Source: DAOVRL01 sp023128595 (lineage in GTDB: Bacteria; Planctomycetota; Phycisphaerae; Sedimentisphaerales; Anaerobacaceae). From it: a stretch of DNA of 11,156 nucleotides. Numbering within the stretch: the stretch's first letter is position 1; each line of letters begins with the position of its first letter. The position numbers and the translations under genes are program-made. The notes beneath the pieces were generated by a model. It saw only the letters and a program-made list of their open reading frames with translations, was not told the DNA's origin and did not search any database. Of the stretch, positions 1 to 7,085 are shown in pieces. The stretch lies in assembly GCA_030628155.1 (NCBI GenBank), contig DAOVRL010000146.1:1-11156 (forward strand). Reading direction: 5' to 3'.

Positions 1-97
1 AAACCCAAACAAACCCAATTCCCGAAAAGCCAAAAATGAACTTAACCTTCTATTCAACAAAGGATTACGACAATAAACCACCCCGCCCGAAACGGAA

Positions 98-130
98 AAA
101 CGAACCCAAAACGAACCCAAAACGAACCCA
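98..130. repeat. Three perfect 11-bp tandem repeats
   Basis: The unit AAACGAACCCA occurs three times head to tail (98-108, 109-119, 120-130) without a mismatch. Related AAACCCAA words occur at 1-20 and near 228-235. An 11-bp period is not a codon multiple, so this is not a protein repeat. It looks like a simple expanding repeat in the intergenic leader. Confidence 0.85.
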
Positions 131-180
131 ATTTCCCCTTCCCCAAAGCCCCCACTCTTCCCAATTGCCCACCCCCCGCG

Positions 181-226
181 ATACGGGATACGCAATACGC
201 GATACGCAATACGCGATACGAAATAC
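181..226. repeat. 7-nt ATACGNN tandem repeat array
   Basis: Six consecutive 7-nt units can be read: ATACGGG, ATACGCA, ATACGCG, ATACGCA, ATACGCG, ATACGAA, then a partial ATAC. Alternation of the last two bases gives a 14-nt super-period. The same 14-nt word (ATACGCAATACG followed by one variable base and G) recurs at 2552-2579 at the rnfA/rnfB junction, so it is a dispersed repeat family in this genome. Confidence 0.85.
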
Positions 227-428
227 AAACCCAAAACAGGAACTCACAAGATGAGCCCAAAAAGCAACTTCCAGACCGCCGGAAACAAAATTCACACCCT
301 GCCTCTGTCCGAGACCCCGAATGCACCTACCCATTATCCGCAAGACCCCAAAAAAACAGTGCAAATCCGTCTCAGTCCCTGTCTAATAAGGCTGTCTAAA
401 TGCGTCTATGCCTCGCAAAAGGTATCCT

Positions 429-1469
429 ATGAATAAGAAAATCAGCCGCCCCGTCATTGTACTCGTTGCCGTTCTCCTTTTTGCGGCGCTCTATTCCCGT
501 GTGCGCACCCGCGGTCCCGTCCAGCTCGACAGCGGCGTTCGCATGGTTATGGGAACCTTCGCCCGCATCGTCGCCATCGCCCCCGATGCAAACACCGCCG
601 CCAAATCTATCGAGGCCGCCCTCCACCAAATCCACAACGTTGACGACCTTATGAGTAACTTCAAGGAGGACTCCGAAATCAGCCGAGTCAACGCCGATGC
701 ATTCGACCACCCCGTCGAAGTGGGCGAATCGACATTCGACGTCCTCCAAAGAAGCATCGAGTTCAGCAAACTAACCGACGGCGCATTCGATATCACCGTC
801 GGCCCCCTCGTCCAGCTCTTCCGCACCGCCAAAACCGAAGGCATCGCCCCCACCCCCGAGCAAATCGCCCGCGCCAAGACCAAAGTCGGATTCGAAAAGC
901 TCAAACTCAACGACCAAAACAGAACTGTGCGATTCACCGTCGAAGGTATGAGCCTGGACCTCGGCGGCATAGCTAAAGGCTACGCCGTCGATAAGGCTAT
1001 TCGAGCTATGCAGCGCCGCGGCGCAATCGGCGCAATGATCGACCTCGGCGGCGACGTTCGATGCTTCGGCACACCACCGAAAGGCAGAAAAAAATGGCTC
1101 GTCGGACTCCAGGACCCCAATATTGACGACGTGGGCGGCTCTGGCCTCCTCTTGAAGCTGCAGGTCTCAAACGCCGCCGTCACCACAAGCGGCGATTATC
1201 AGCAGTTCGCAATAATCGAAGGAAAAAGGCACTCCCACATCATTAACCGCCAAACCGGAAAAAGCGCCCAAGGCCTCTCAAGCGTCACCGTCATCGCACA
1301 AAACGCTACCGACGCCGACGCCCTCGCAACCGCAGTAACAGTAATGGGACCCAAAAGAGGACTCGCACTTATCGAAAAAATCCCAGAAACCGAGGCAATC
1401 CTAATCTCCCCCCACCCAACCTACAAAATAACAAAAACCTCCGCCGCAGACGCCTTCATAAAAAAGTAG
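429..1469 (+). CDS. apbE: ApbE-family FAD:protein FMN transferase, membrane-anchored
   Basis: Transfers FMN from FAD onto Thr/Ser of target proteins on the outer face of the membrane; the natural targets here are RnfG and RnfD in the facing operon. The 346-residue product starts with a positively charged stretch and one hydrophobic segment (about residues 8-22) without a lipobox Cys, so it is probably a membrane-anchored form. Family motifs are present in order: MGT (41-43), DGAFDIT (117-123), LDLGGIAKGYAVD (176-188), a DLGGD version of the usual N-x-GG motif (about 205-209), TSGDY (253-257), HII (270-272) and DADALAT (295-301), where Asp and Thr normally help bind Mg and the nucleotide. I chose ATG 429 over the in-frame ATG 408 because AAAGG lies 6 nt before it and the hydrophobic anchor follows at once. 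It is convergent with the rnf operon, so it has its own promoter. The family is certain; the Rnf targets are inferred from context. Confidence 0.93.
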   Translation: MNKKISRPVIVLVAVLLFAALYSRVRTRGPVQLDSGVRMVMGTFARIVAIAPDANTAAKSIEAALHQIHNVDDLMSNFKEDSEISRVNADAFDHPVEVGESTFDVLQRSIEFSKLTDGAFDITVGPLVQLFRTAKTEGIAPTPEQIARAKTKVGFEKLKLNDQNRTVRFTVEGMSLDLGGIAKGYAVDKAIRAMQRRGAIGAMIDLGGDVRCFGTPPKGRKKWLVGLQDPNIDDVGGSGLLLKLQVSNAAVTTSGDYQQFAIIEGKRHSHIINRQTGKSAQGLSSVTVIAQNATDADALATAVTVMGPKRGLALIEKIPETEAILISPHPTYKITKTSAADAFIKK

Positions 1470-1519
1470 TCTCTAACTCACGAGCTTACACACAAGCTTC
1501 CCCCTCACCGCGTTTAGCA

Positions 1520-1536
1520 GTCGCCGGAACGGCGAC
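1520..1536. other. Strong hairpin in convergent gap
   Basis: GTCGCCG (1520-1526) pairs perfectly with CGGCGAC (1530-1536) around a GAA loop. GC dinucleotides at 1517-1518 and 1537-1538 can extend it past a bulged A. No T-run follows on either strand, so it is not a textbook intrinsic terminator. Its place 50 bp after the apbE stop and about 105 bp after the rnfB stop on the other strand suggests a transcript-end or mRNA-protecting structure. Confidence 0.6.
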
Positions 1537-1558
1537 GCAATAATAACCGCCGCCCGCC

Positions 1559-1600
1559 TGCTATTCTCAAGCCCCAAGGGCTTGGGCATGGTAAATAGCA
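1559..1600. terminator. Two-tier palindrome between convergent apbE and rnfB
   Basis: An outer stem TGCTATT (1559-1565) / AATAGCA (1594-1600) encloses an inner stem CAAGCCC (1568-1574) / GGGCTTG (1578-1584) with a CAA loop. Both stems are perfect 7-mers. The element lies between two convergent genes (stop at 1469 on +, stop at 1643 on -), where a bidirectional 3'-end structure is expected. There is no T-tract of useful length on either side, so termination is inferred from position; a dispersed palindromic repeat is an equally good reading. Confidence 0.45.
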
Positions 1601-1642
1601 TTGAACCTACCAGTCAGCTCGCAAAAACAAATGAACGATTGC

Positions 1643-2587
1643 TCAATCACCCTTCTTGGCTTCAGCCACAGCAGCAGGCTTCTCTTTCGGCTGCCGAGGT
1701 TCCGGCGCCGTGGGCCCGCGATAGACAATCACCCCAGTCGGACATTTCTGCATCGCCTTCTCGGCCGCCTCACTCGGCTCGTACCTGGTGTAATCCAGCC
1801 GGGCCAGATTATCCTCGACGATGAATTGATCCGTCTGCTTGGCACACACTCCGCACCCGATACACCCAACCTTGCACATCGACCGCGCCGCCTTGCCCGT
1901 CTCGATACTATTGCACGCAACGGTCATCATATTCTCCTGACCAAAGGGCACCATCTCAATCAGACCCCGCGGACACGCCTTTGAGCACGCCGTACAGCCC
2001 GTACACTTATCGTAATCGACCGTAGCCAGACCCTCAACAACGTGCAGCGCATCGAACTTACACGCCCTCGTACAATCCCCGAACCCCAGACAGCCGAACT
2101 TGCACGCCTGCGCATTAGCCAGCGCATTCGCAGCCGTACAGCTCGGTATGCCGTAGTACTCCGCGTGAAAAGTCCTCTGGTCCCTGCGAGACCTGCAGTG
2201 CACAATAGGCCGCTTCGCAGGCCCCGAATCGCTCACCTGCAGGTTCAATATGCTCGCAATCGCGTCCAGCACTTCCGACCCACCCGGCGCACACTTGCCT
2301 AACAGCTCCGGATCATCCAGAACCGCCTTGGCATACGAACCGCACCCCGCAAACCCGCACGCGCCGCAGTCCAGATTCGGCAGCGCCGCGTGGATCTGCT
2401 CTATCTTAGGGTCAACCTCAACCTTCAGCTTCTTGCTCGCAATCAAAAGCACCACCGCAAACCCCGTCCCCAGCCCAAGCATCATCGCACCGGCAAGCAA
2501 TATTTTACCAACCCCCTCACCAGGAGCGGCACTCGCAACAAAAAATAAGAGATACGCAATACGAGATACGCAATACGAGACTATCAT
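1643..2587 (-). CDS. rnfB: Rnf electron transport complex subunit B
   Basis: Iron-sulfur subunit that takes electrons from ferredoxin and feeds them to the membrane part of Rnf. The 314-residue product has an N-terminal hydrophobic helix (about 28-51), the RnfB signature VEVDP (56-60), then a [4Fe-4S] domain with Cys 74, 77, 82 and 99. Several ferredoxin-like clusters follow: C162/C166/C172/C176, C195/C198/C201/C205 (CTGCTACSKACP) and C238/C242/C245/C248 with C282 in KCPTG. This is the long, multi-cluster RnfB type. The tail (about 291-314) is Pro/Lys/Ala-rich. The frame is open upstream to 2719 inside rnfA, but the best start is ATG 2587, which shares ATGA with the rnfA stop and so is translationally coupled. 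With this start, residues about 4-13 are encoded by the dispersed 7-nt repeat, and no other ATG, GTG or TTG lies between the repeat and the helix. It is the last gene of the operon. Confidence 0.95.
   Translation of the reverse strand: MIVSYCVSRIAYLLFFVASAAPGEGVGKILLAGAMMLGLGTGFAVVLLIASKKLKVEVDPKIEQIHAALPNLDCGACGFAGCGSYAKAVLDDPELLGKCAPGGSEVLDAIASILNLQVSDSGPAKRPIVHCRSRRDQRTFHAEYYGIPSCTAANALANAQACKFGCLGFGDCTRACKFDALHVVEGLATVDYDKCTGCTACSKACPRGLIEMVPFGQENMMTVACNSIETGKAARSMCKVGCIGCGVCAKQTDQFIVEDNLARLDYTRYEPSEAAEKAMQKCPTGVIVYRGPTAPEPRQPKEKPAAVAEAKKGD
2552..2579. repeat. 7-nt ATACGNN repeat inside the 5' end of rnfB
   Basis: Four 7-nt units in + orientation: ATACGCA, ATACGAG, ATACGCA, ATACGAG. It is the same family as the array at 181-226. 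It lies 5 nt after the rnfA stop region and is read by rnfB on the minus strand as SYCVSRIAY plus flanking residues, a sequence typical of translated repeat rather than of RnfB. Confidence 0.85.
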
Positions 2588-3174
2588 CTTATCATTCCAG
2601 CAAAACCCATAAACGCCAGAGCAAGCAGGCCCGCCGTAATCAGCGTAATCGGCGCGCCCTTCAAACACTCGGGAACATCCGCCATCTTCAGATTCTCCCG
2701 AATCCCCGCCATGATGCAAATCGCCATCGTAAACCCAACCCCCGCGCCGAAACTCAGAACCACTGCCTCAAGCAAACTCCCCACCCCCCACAAATCGAGA
2801 AATAGGCACAAACCCAATATCGCACAGTTCGTCGTTATCAGCGGCAGAAATATCCCAAAGCTCTCATACAGCGAAGGAAAAAACTTCCTGATATACATCT
2901 CAACAAGCTGTACCGCCCCGGCTATCACCAATATAAAGCAGACGTACCGCGCAACATCCAGGCCGAGCCTCATCAGTATCCAGTTGTTAATCATATACGT
3001 CAGCGTCCCGCTCAGCGTCACCACGAACGTCACCGCCATACCCATACCGAACGCCATATCGATCCTGCCCGACACACCAAGATACGGACATATACCCAGA
3101 AACTTTGTGAACACCAAGTTATTGACGATCACTATGGATATAAACGCCAGAATCAACGCATTAACCGTATCCAT
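2584..3174 (-). CDS. rnfA: Rnf electron transport complex subunit A
   Basis: Integral membrane subunit of Rnf, homologous to RnfE and to NqrE; together RnfA and RnfE form the core that carries electrons across the membrane through a shared iron-sulfur centre. The 196-residue product is almost entirely hydrophobic with about six membrane helices. The two conserved half-motifs are visible: FLGICPYLG with Cys29, and TTNCAILGL with Cys117, the cysteines expected at the intramembrane cluster. The C-terminus (LITAGLLALAFMGFAG) matches the family end, so the gene is complete. ATG 3174 is preceded by GGGAG 8 nt upstream. It lies 12 nt after rnfE, and its TGA overlaps the rnfB ATG as ATGA. Confidence 0.97.
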   Translation of the reverse strand: MDTVNALILAFISIVIVNNLVFTKFLGICPYLGVSGRIDMAFGMGMAVTFVVTLSGTLTYMINNWILMRLGLDVARYVCFILVIAGAVQLVEMYIRKFFPSLYESFGIFLPLITTNCAILGLCLFLDLWGVGSLLEAVVLSFGAGVGFTMAICIMAGIRENLKMADVPECLKGAPITLITAGLLALAFMGFAGMIR

Positions 3175-3186
3175 AAACCTTACTCC

Positions 3187-3807
3187 CTAAGCTCGCCCCT
3201 TACTCGTCAAGTTCACCAGTCCCAACATAAGCCCAAGAGTTATAAACGCCCCGACCGGCATCCCCATCGCCGCCCACGGAACAAACGCACCCGGCATCAC
3301 AGGAACCTCGAATATCATCCCCGTCGCCAGCACCTCCCGAACGCCGGCCAGAACGCACAGCGTACCCGTAAAGCCCACGCCCATCCCAACCGCATCGATA
3401 ATACTGACCGCAAGCCCGTTCTTGCTCGCACAAGCCTCCGCCCGGCAGATAATAATGCAATTGACGATAATCAATGGCACGTATGGCCCAAGTGTTTCGC
3501 TCATGTCCGGAAAATACGCCCGCAGAAACAAATCTGCTATCGTAACAAACGTCGCTATCGTCAGCGTAAACATCAATATCCGCAGGTGCGGCTTCAGAAG
3601 GTTCCGCATAAGGCTCACAATGATATTACTGCAAAGCAGCACAAAAATAACACAGCACCCCATAGTCAGCGCAGGCTTCACCGCTGCCGTCACCGCCAAC
3701 GTCGGGCACATCCCCAACAGCAACCGAAAAACCGGATTCTCACGCCACAACCCGGCCAACAGCGTCTCCTTATACAAATCACTTGAACCTCGCGCTTTAT
3801 CTGCCAT
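3187..3807 (-). CDS. rnfE: Rnf electron transport complex subunit E
   Basis: Integral membrane subunit, partner and paralogue of RnfA. The 206-residue product begins with a short cytoplasmic stretch and the family signature NPVFRLLLGMCPTLAVT (residues 24-40, Cys34). The second conserved Cys is in VNCIII (Cys117), followed by CRAEACASKNG. About six hydrophobic segments are visible. I start it at ATG 3807; a TTG at 3813 two codons earlier is possible, but GGGG lies 10 nt before the ATG. The ATG lies inside the end of rnfG, giving an 11-nt overlap that suggests translational coupling. The stop is 12 nt before rnfA. Confidence 0.96.
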   Translation of the reverse strand: MADKARGSSDLYKETLLAGLWRENPVFRLLLGMCPTLAVTAAVKPALTMGCCVIFVLLCSNIIVSLMRNLLKPHLRILMFTLTIATFVTIADLFLRAYFPDMSETLGPYVPLIIVNCIIICRAEACASKNGLAVSIIDAVGMGVGFTGTLCVLAGVREVLATGMIFEVPVMPGAFVPWAAMGMPVGAFITLGLMLGLVNLTSKGRA

Positions 3808-4420
3808 TGTCAATTAGCCCCTTCTTTCGCATCCGCTCTTTTACCTGCAACACCGAATCGTTCATTATCGCAACCACCGCCTCACTGCTTATCGTAGCCC
3901 CGCTTATGGCAACAATCTCAGAATCGATCTTCTCGGGCTTGCCGGTCGAAACAAGCTTTAACTCTCCCACCGGTGCACCCTCGAACTGCTCCCGGAAGTA
4001 ATCGTACTTTATCTTGTCGCCAAACCCCGGCGTCTCGGTGCTCGACAGAACACGGTAGCCCGCCAGCTTTTCAAAACCCGCATCAACACCCACAACAAGA
4101 TAAATCGTCCCCTGAAACCCCGGCCCTCCCACTGAGAAGCTCCACCCCACGCACTGCTCGCCTTCCCCCACGGCCTTGTAAATCGTAATCTCCTCCTTGC
4201 TCTTGCCCTTGCCGGACTCGATCTCGATCTTCTCCTCCACCTCGATGAAATGCTCGGCCTCCGCTAACAAACCCTTCGCCAGCCGGTTGAGCTTATCTAT
4301 CCGGTTCTGCCTGATCGTCGGCGCCAAAGCGTAGTCGGTCCCCGCCAAAAGCAGCCCAAAGAAAAACGCCGAAACAATCAACAACCAGCTCTGCTCAACA
4401 AAATGCCTAACCTTATCCAT
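3797..4420 (-). CDS. rnfG: Rnf electron transport complex subunit G (covalent FMN)
   Basis: Single-span membrane protein with an outward-facing FMN-binding domain. The 207-residue product has one N-terminal hydrophobic helix (about 11-28), then a soluble domain. The conserved SSTETPGFGDKI motif is at about 126-137, and the flavinylation motif SGAT at 173-176 makes Thr176 the expected phosphoester FMN site, the substrate of the ApbE protein encoded at 429-1469. A charged Glu/Lys stretch at about 58-77 precedes the flavin domain. I chose ATG 4420; a TTG at 4426 lies two codons earlier with AAGGA 7 nt before it, so that start cannot be excluded. The gene begins 25 nt after rnfD and overlaps rnfE by 11 nt. 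Confidence 0.95.
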   Translation of the reverse strand: MDKVRHFVEQSWLLIVSAFFFGLLLAGTDYALAPTIRQNRIDKLNRLAKGLLAEAEHFIEVEEKIEIESGKGKSKEEITIYKAVGEGEQCVGWSFSVGGPGFQGTIYLVVGVDAGFEKLAGYRVLSSTETPGFGDKIKYDYFREQFEGAPVGELKLVSTGKPEKIDSEIVAISGATISSEAVVAIMNDSVLQVKERMRKKGLIDNGR

Positions 4421-4445
4421 ACCCAAAACCTATTCCTTGCTAACA

Positions 4446-5516
4446 TCAACTAACAGCCGGCTTCCCTCCCGCCGGAATTCTCTTACACAACCTGTCAATC
4501 AAAGGCGTCACGCCGTTCATCAAGAGAATAGAGAACATCACGCCTTCCGGATACCCGCCGACAATTCGTATCAGCATCGTCAAAAACCCGACGCCGATCC
4601 CGAAAATCCACATCCCACGCCGCGTCAAAGGCGCCGTCACTGGGTCCGTCGCAATAAAAAACGCGCACAAAAGCAGCCCGCCGCTGGTCAGGTGGAAGAA
4701 CGGCTGAACATACCTACCTGAATCAAGAATAGCGAATGTCGGCTCCGTGTGAATCTCGGAGTCCAACGCGTAAGGAATCGCCCCAAAGATAAAAGCAGAA
4801 ATCAGAACAGCAAGCGGAATATGAAAGCTTATCGTCCGTCTTATCAGCAGATAAATCCCCCCGATCAATAAGGCAATCGCACTTGTTTCGCCTAAGCAGC
4901 CGCCGACTTCGCCGGTAATCGTCCCCCTGAAGTTCGCTTCGCTATACGTATCGGCCCCTAACTTATTCTTTATAGCCATTTTGCTCCACGCCAACGGCGT
5001 CGCCTGTGTCCGAAATTCGCTCCTATCGGAAACCAGAATATTCTCTGGAGCAACCTTCGACATGTTCGCATCCAGCGTCGCAGGAACGGTCCACGTCGTC
5101 ATAAGCGCCCCAAACGAAACCGCCAGAAAAGTCCGGCCAACCATCGCAGGGTTAAATATATTCGCCCCCAGCCCCCCGAAAACCATCTTGCCAATCGCTA
5201 TGCAAAAAACGCTCCCGACAACTGCCGTCCAGATCGGCAGCCTCGGCGGAAGCGACAACGCAAGGATAATCCCCGTAACAACCGCACTAAAGTCCCCCAG
5301 AGAGCACGGCTTCTTCCGGATCAAATTACAAACCCACTCCGTCGCAGCGCACGCAATCACGCACGTCGCAATTAGGATAAGCGCGCGCATCCGGAAATAA
5401 TAGCCCGCCGCCGCCATCGCCGGAGCCAACCCGATGATCACATCAACCATCACGCTCCGGGTAGAAAGCGGCTTACTGATATGCGGCGAAAAAGAAACCG
5501 TTATATCCTTAAGCAT
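4446..5516 (-). CDS. rnfD: Rnf electron transport complex subunit D (covalent FMN)
   Basis: Membrane subunit homologous to NqrB, thought to be central to ion translocation. The 356-residue product is strongly hydrophobic with many helices. It shows the start SFSPHISKPLSTRSVM, the GDFSAVVTGIILALSLPP loop (about 74-91), NIFNPAMVGR (119-128), and QATPLAW (171-177), where Thr173 is the expected covalent FMN site. The more usual residues before it (SGATP) are replaced by QATP, so the motif is slightly unusual but in the right place. ATG 5516 has AAGGA 3 nt and GGGA 9 nt upstream. Unlike the rest of the operon, it is separated from rnfC by 149 bp filled with repeats. Confidence 0.95.
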   Translation of the reverse strand: MLKDITVSFSPHISKPLSTRSVMVDVIIGLAPAMAAAGYYFRMRALILIATCVIACAATEWVCNLIRKKPCSLGDFSAVVTGIILALSLPPRLPIWTAVVGSVFCIAIGKMVFGGLGANIFNPAMVGRTFLAVSFGALMTTWTVPATLDANMSKVAPENILVSDRSEFRTQATPLAWSKMAIKNKLGADTYSEANFRGTITGEVGGCLGETSAIALLIGGIYLLIRRTISFHIPLAVLISAFIFGAIPYALDSEIHTEPTFAILDSGRYVQPFFHLTSGGLLLCAFFIATDPVTAPLTRRGMWIFGIGVGFLTMLIRIVGGYPEGVMFSILLMNGVTPLIDRLCKRIPAGGKPAVS

Positions 5517-5537
5517 CTATCCTTTCCCTTACACACC

Positions 5538-5583
5538 GTCATTCCCGCGAAACCACTTGTCATTCCCGCGAAAGCGGGAATCC
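5538..5583. repeat. Palindromic dispersed repeat, one full and one partial copy
   Basis: The word GTCATTCCCGCGAAA occurs at 5538-5552 and again at 5559-5573. The second copy continues into a perfect hairpin: ATTCCCGC (5562-5569), GAAA loop, GCGGGAAT (5574-5581). This is the widespread ATTCCC...GGGAAT palindrome also known from Neisseria dRS3-type repeats and many other bacteria. On the minus strand the stem lies in the rnfC-rnfD intercistronic mRNA, where it could protect or attenuate the transcript. Confidence 0.85.
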
Positions 5584-5610
5584 AATTCCAATTCTTCTCG
5601 TCTTTTCTTT

Positions 5611-5661
5611 CTGCCTTTGTGTCTTCGTGCCTACCTCTTTCTCTGTGCTCCCTGTGGCTCT
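5611..5661. repeat. Low-complexity CACAGAG/CACGAAG-type dispersed repeat
   Basis: Read on the minus strand this stretch is purine-rich with recurring words such as GCCACAGGGAGCACAGAG and CACGAAGACACAAAG, a repeat type often seen in intergenic regions of environmental genomes. It begins 5 nt after the rnfC stop and fills the rest of the rnfC-rnfD gap. No coding or promoter signal is evident in it. Family membership is by eye only. Confidence 0.6.
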
Positions 5662-5665
5662 TTTT

Positions 5666-7039
5666 TCACTGCGGCATCTTCTTCTTCTGCCTCGCAAGAA
5701 AAATCTTCCCCGTCTTGATATATCCCGTAACCTCTATATTGGCCGGGCAAACATAGCTGCAGCACCCGCACTCCGTACACGCATTGATATAATAGCTCTC
5801 CGCTAAATCCAGAAGGTTGCTCTTGACCGCATGCGCGATCCGAGTCGGGTTCAGGTTCTCCGGGCACACCTCCAGGCACCGCCCACACCGAATACAAGCC
5901 GTCTGCCGCCTCGCAAACTTCGCCCTGCCGATCTGCCCCTTTGTCAACACCGTTATCGCACCGCTCGCCTTCGTAATAGGCATCTGCAAATCCGCAATCG
6001 CCAATCCCATCATCGGCCCGCCGAGCACAACCTTCGCCGATTTCTGCGTCACCGGCCCGCAGAACTCCATCAAGTCCCCCACCGCTGTCCCTATCGCAAC
6101 GTAGTAATTGCCCGGCCTGGCAATCACCTCCCCGCTCACCGTAACAACCCGATGCGTCAGCGGCCGCTTATTAACCACCGCATCCGCAATCGCCGCCGTA
6201 GTAGCAACATTCAGCACCAGAACTCCAATCATCGGAGGAATACCCCCCGTCGGAACATTCTTCTTCAAAACCGCCTCTATAAGCTGTCGTTCCCCACCCT
6301 GCGGATATTTCGTCTTGACTGCAACTACTTCAATATTGTCGCCCTTCGCCGACGCCCGCACCGCCGCACTCATAGCCTCTATCGCCGCCGGCTTATTATC
6401 TTCGATAGCGATAATCACCCGCGAACACCCCGACGCCCGACGCGCAAGCTTAACACCCGCAACAATCTGCCCCGTCCGCTCTAACATCATCCGGTAGTCG
6501 CACGTAATATAAGGCTCGCACTCGCACCCGTTAATAATCATCGTCTCTTTCGGCATCCGCGGATTCGGCTCTATCTTCACCCGCGTCGGGAACCCCGCCC
6601 CCCCCATACCCACAATACCCGCCTCCCGAACCGCCTCGCATATCTGCTCCGATGAATACTTGCCTTCATCGAAATCGCCGTTCACCTCCCACGATGGCCG
6701 TGTTGGCTGCGCCTCCACCTCCGCCTGTATCACCACCGCCGGGCTTCGCCCTAAGACCGCGTGCGAACGCAGCCCGACCTCTTTAACCTTACCCGCAACC
6801 GGCGAATGAACCGGAGCCGATACAAACGCGTCACAATCGCCGATCTTCTGCCCCGCCTGAACCTCCGCACCCTTTTCAACTAACGGCCGGCACGCTGCAC
6901 CTATATGCTGACTCAGCAGTATCGCAACTTCCTTAACCGCCGGACCAGCTTGGATTGAGCTCTCACAGCTAAGCCCCTTCTTCTCCGGAGGATGCACCCC
7001 GCCACGAAAAGAAAATCTCCCCTTGACTCGAACTTCCAT
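5666..7039 (-). CDS. rnfC: Rnf electron transport complex subunit C
   Basis: Peripheral subunit that binds FMN and NAD(H) and carries two [4Fe-4S] clusters, the NAD+-reducing end of Rnf. The 457-residue product shows FRGGVHPPEKK (11-21), a biotinyl-lipoyl-like N-terminal domain, the glycine-rich GMGGAGFPT (144-152), NGCECEPYIT (170-179), KYPQGGERQLI (244-254) and GGPMMG (340-345). Two CxxCxxCxxxCP clusters follow: Cys 382/385/388/392 and Cys 421/424/427/431. It lacks the long Ala/Lys-rich tail of the E. coli protein, as in many anaerobes. The frame extends to a TTG at 7045, but I chose ATG 7039, which places the conserved N-terminus normally. It is the first structural rnf gene, 46 bp after the rseC-like gene. 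Confidence 0.96.
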   Translation of the reverse strand: MEVRVKGRFSFRGGVHPPEKKGLSCESSIQAGPAVKEVAILLSQHIGAACRPLVEKGAEVQAGQKIGDCDAFVSAPVHSPVAGKVKEVGLRSHAVLGRSPAVVIQAEVEAQPTRPSWEVNGDFDEGKYSSEQICEAVREAGIVGMGGAGFPTRVKIEPNPRMPKETMIINGCECEPYITCDYRMMLERTGQIVAGVKLARRASGCSRVIIAIEDNKPAAIEAMSAAVRASAKGDNIEVVAVKTKYPQGGERQLIEAVLKKNVPTGGIPPMIGVLVLNVATTAAIADAVVNKRPLTHRVVTVSGEVIARPGNYYVAIGTAVGDLMEFCGPVTQKSAKVVLGGPMMGLAIADLQMPITKASGAITVLTKGQIGRAKFARRQTACIRCGRCLEVCPENLNPTRIAHAVKSNLLDLAESYYINACTECGCCSYVCPANIEVTGYIKTGKIFLARQKKKMPQ

Positions 7040-7085
7040 TGCCAAAAAACGCCCCGATACACTGTTACACTGATACCCTGATTAC

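Larger units (their letters stand above)
1..428. other. Repeat-rich leader without a convincing gene
   Basis: No ORF here looks like a protein. The sequence is very poor in G on the + strand and built from low-complexity motifs such as AAACCCAA, three 11-bp tandem units and a run of 7-nt units (listed separately). Short open frames crossing it would encode repetitive Asn/Pro/Thr/Arg-rich peptides, as expected from translated repeats. From about 250 to 428 the sequence is less repetitive and probably holds the promoter and leader of the apbE-type gene, but I cannot point to a convincing -35/-10 pair. Confidence 0.6.

Noticed and set aside
181..226. CRISPR-like array
   Set aside because: Units are 7 nt with no unique spacers between them; a simple tandem repeat explains it.
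36..254. 72-codon open frame on + and overlapping frames on - in the leader
   Set aside because: Translates tandem and low-complexity repeats (Asn/Pro/Lys/Arg/Thr-rich), has no ribosome binding site of note and no domain.
251..436. 61-codon frame on + overlapping the start of apbE
   Set aside because: Overlaps the better supported apbE start, shows no domain and has no clear ribosome binding site.
1520..1536. Intrinsic terminator of apbE
   Set aside because: Stem is strong but no T-run follows on either strand, so I list it only as a hairpin.
2588..2719. Upstream extension of the rnfB frame
   Set aside because: Lies entirely inside rnfA and reads as an unlikely hydrophilic Gly/Asp-rich peptide; the ATGA overlap start is far more plausible.
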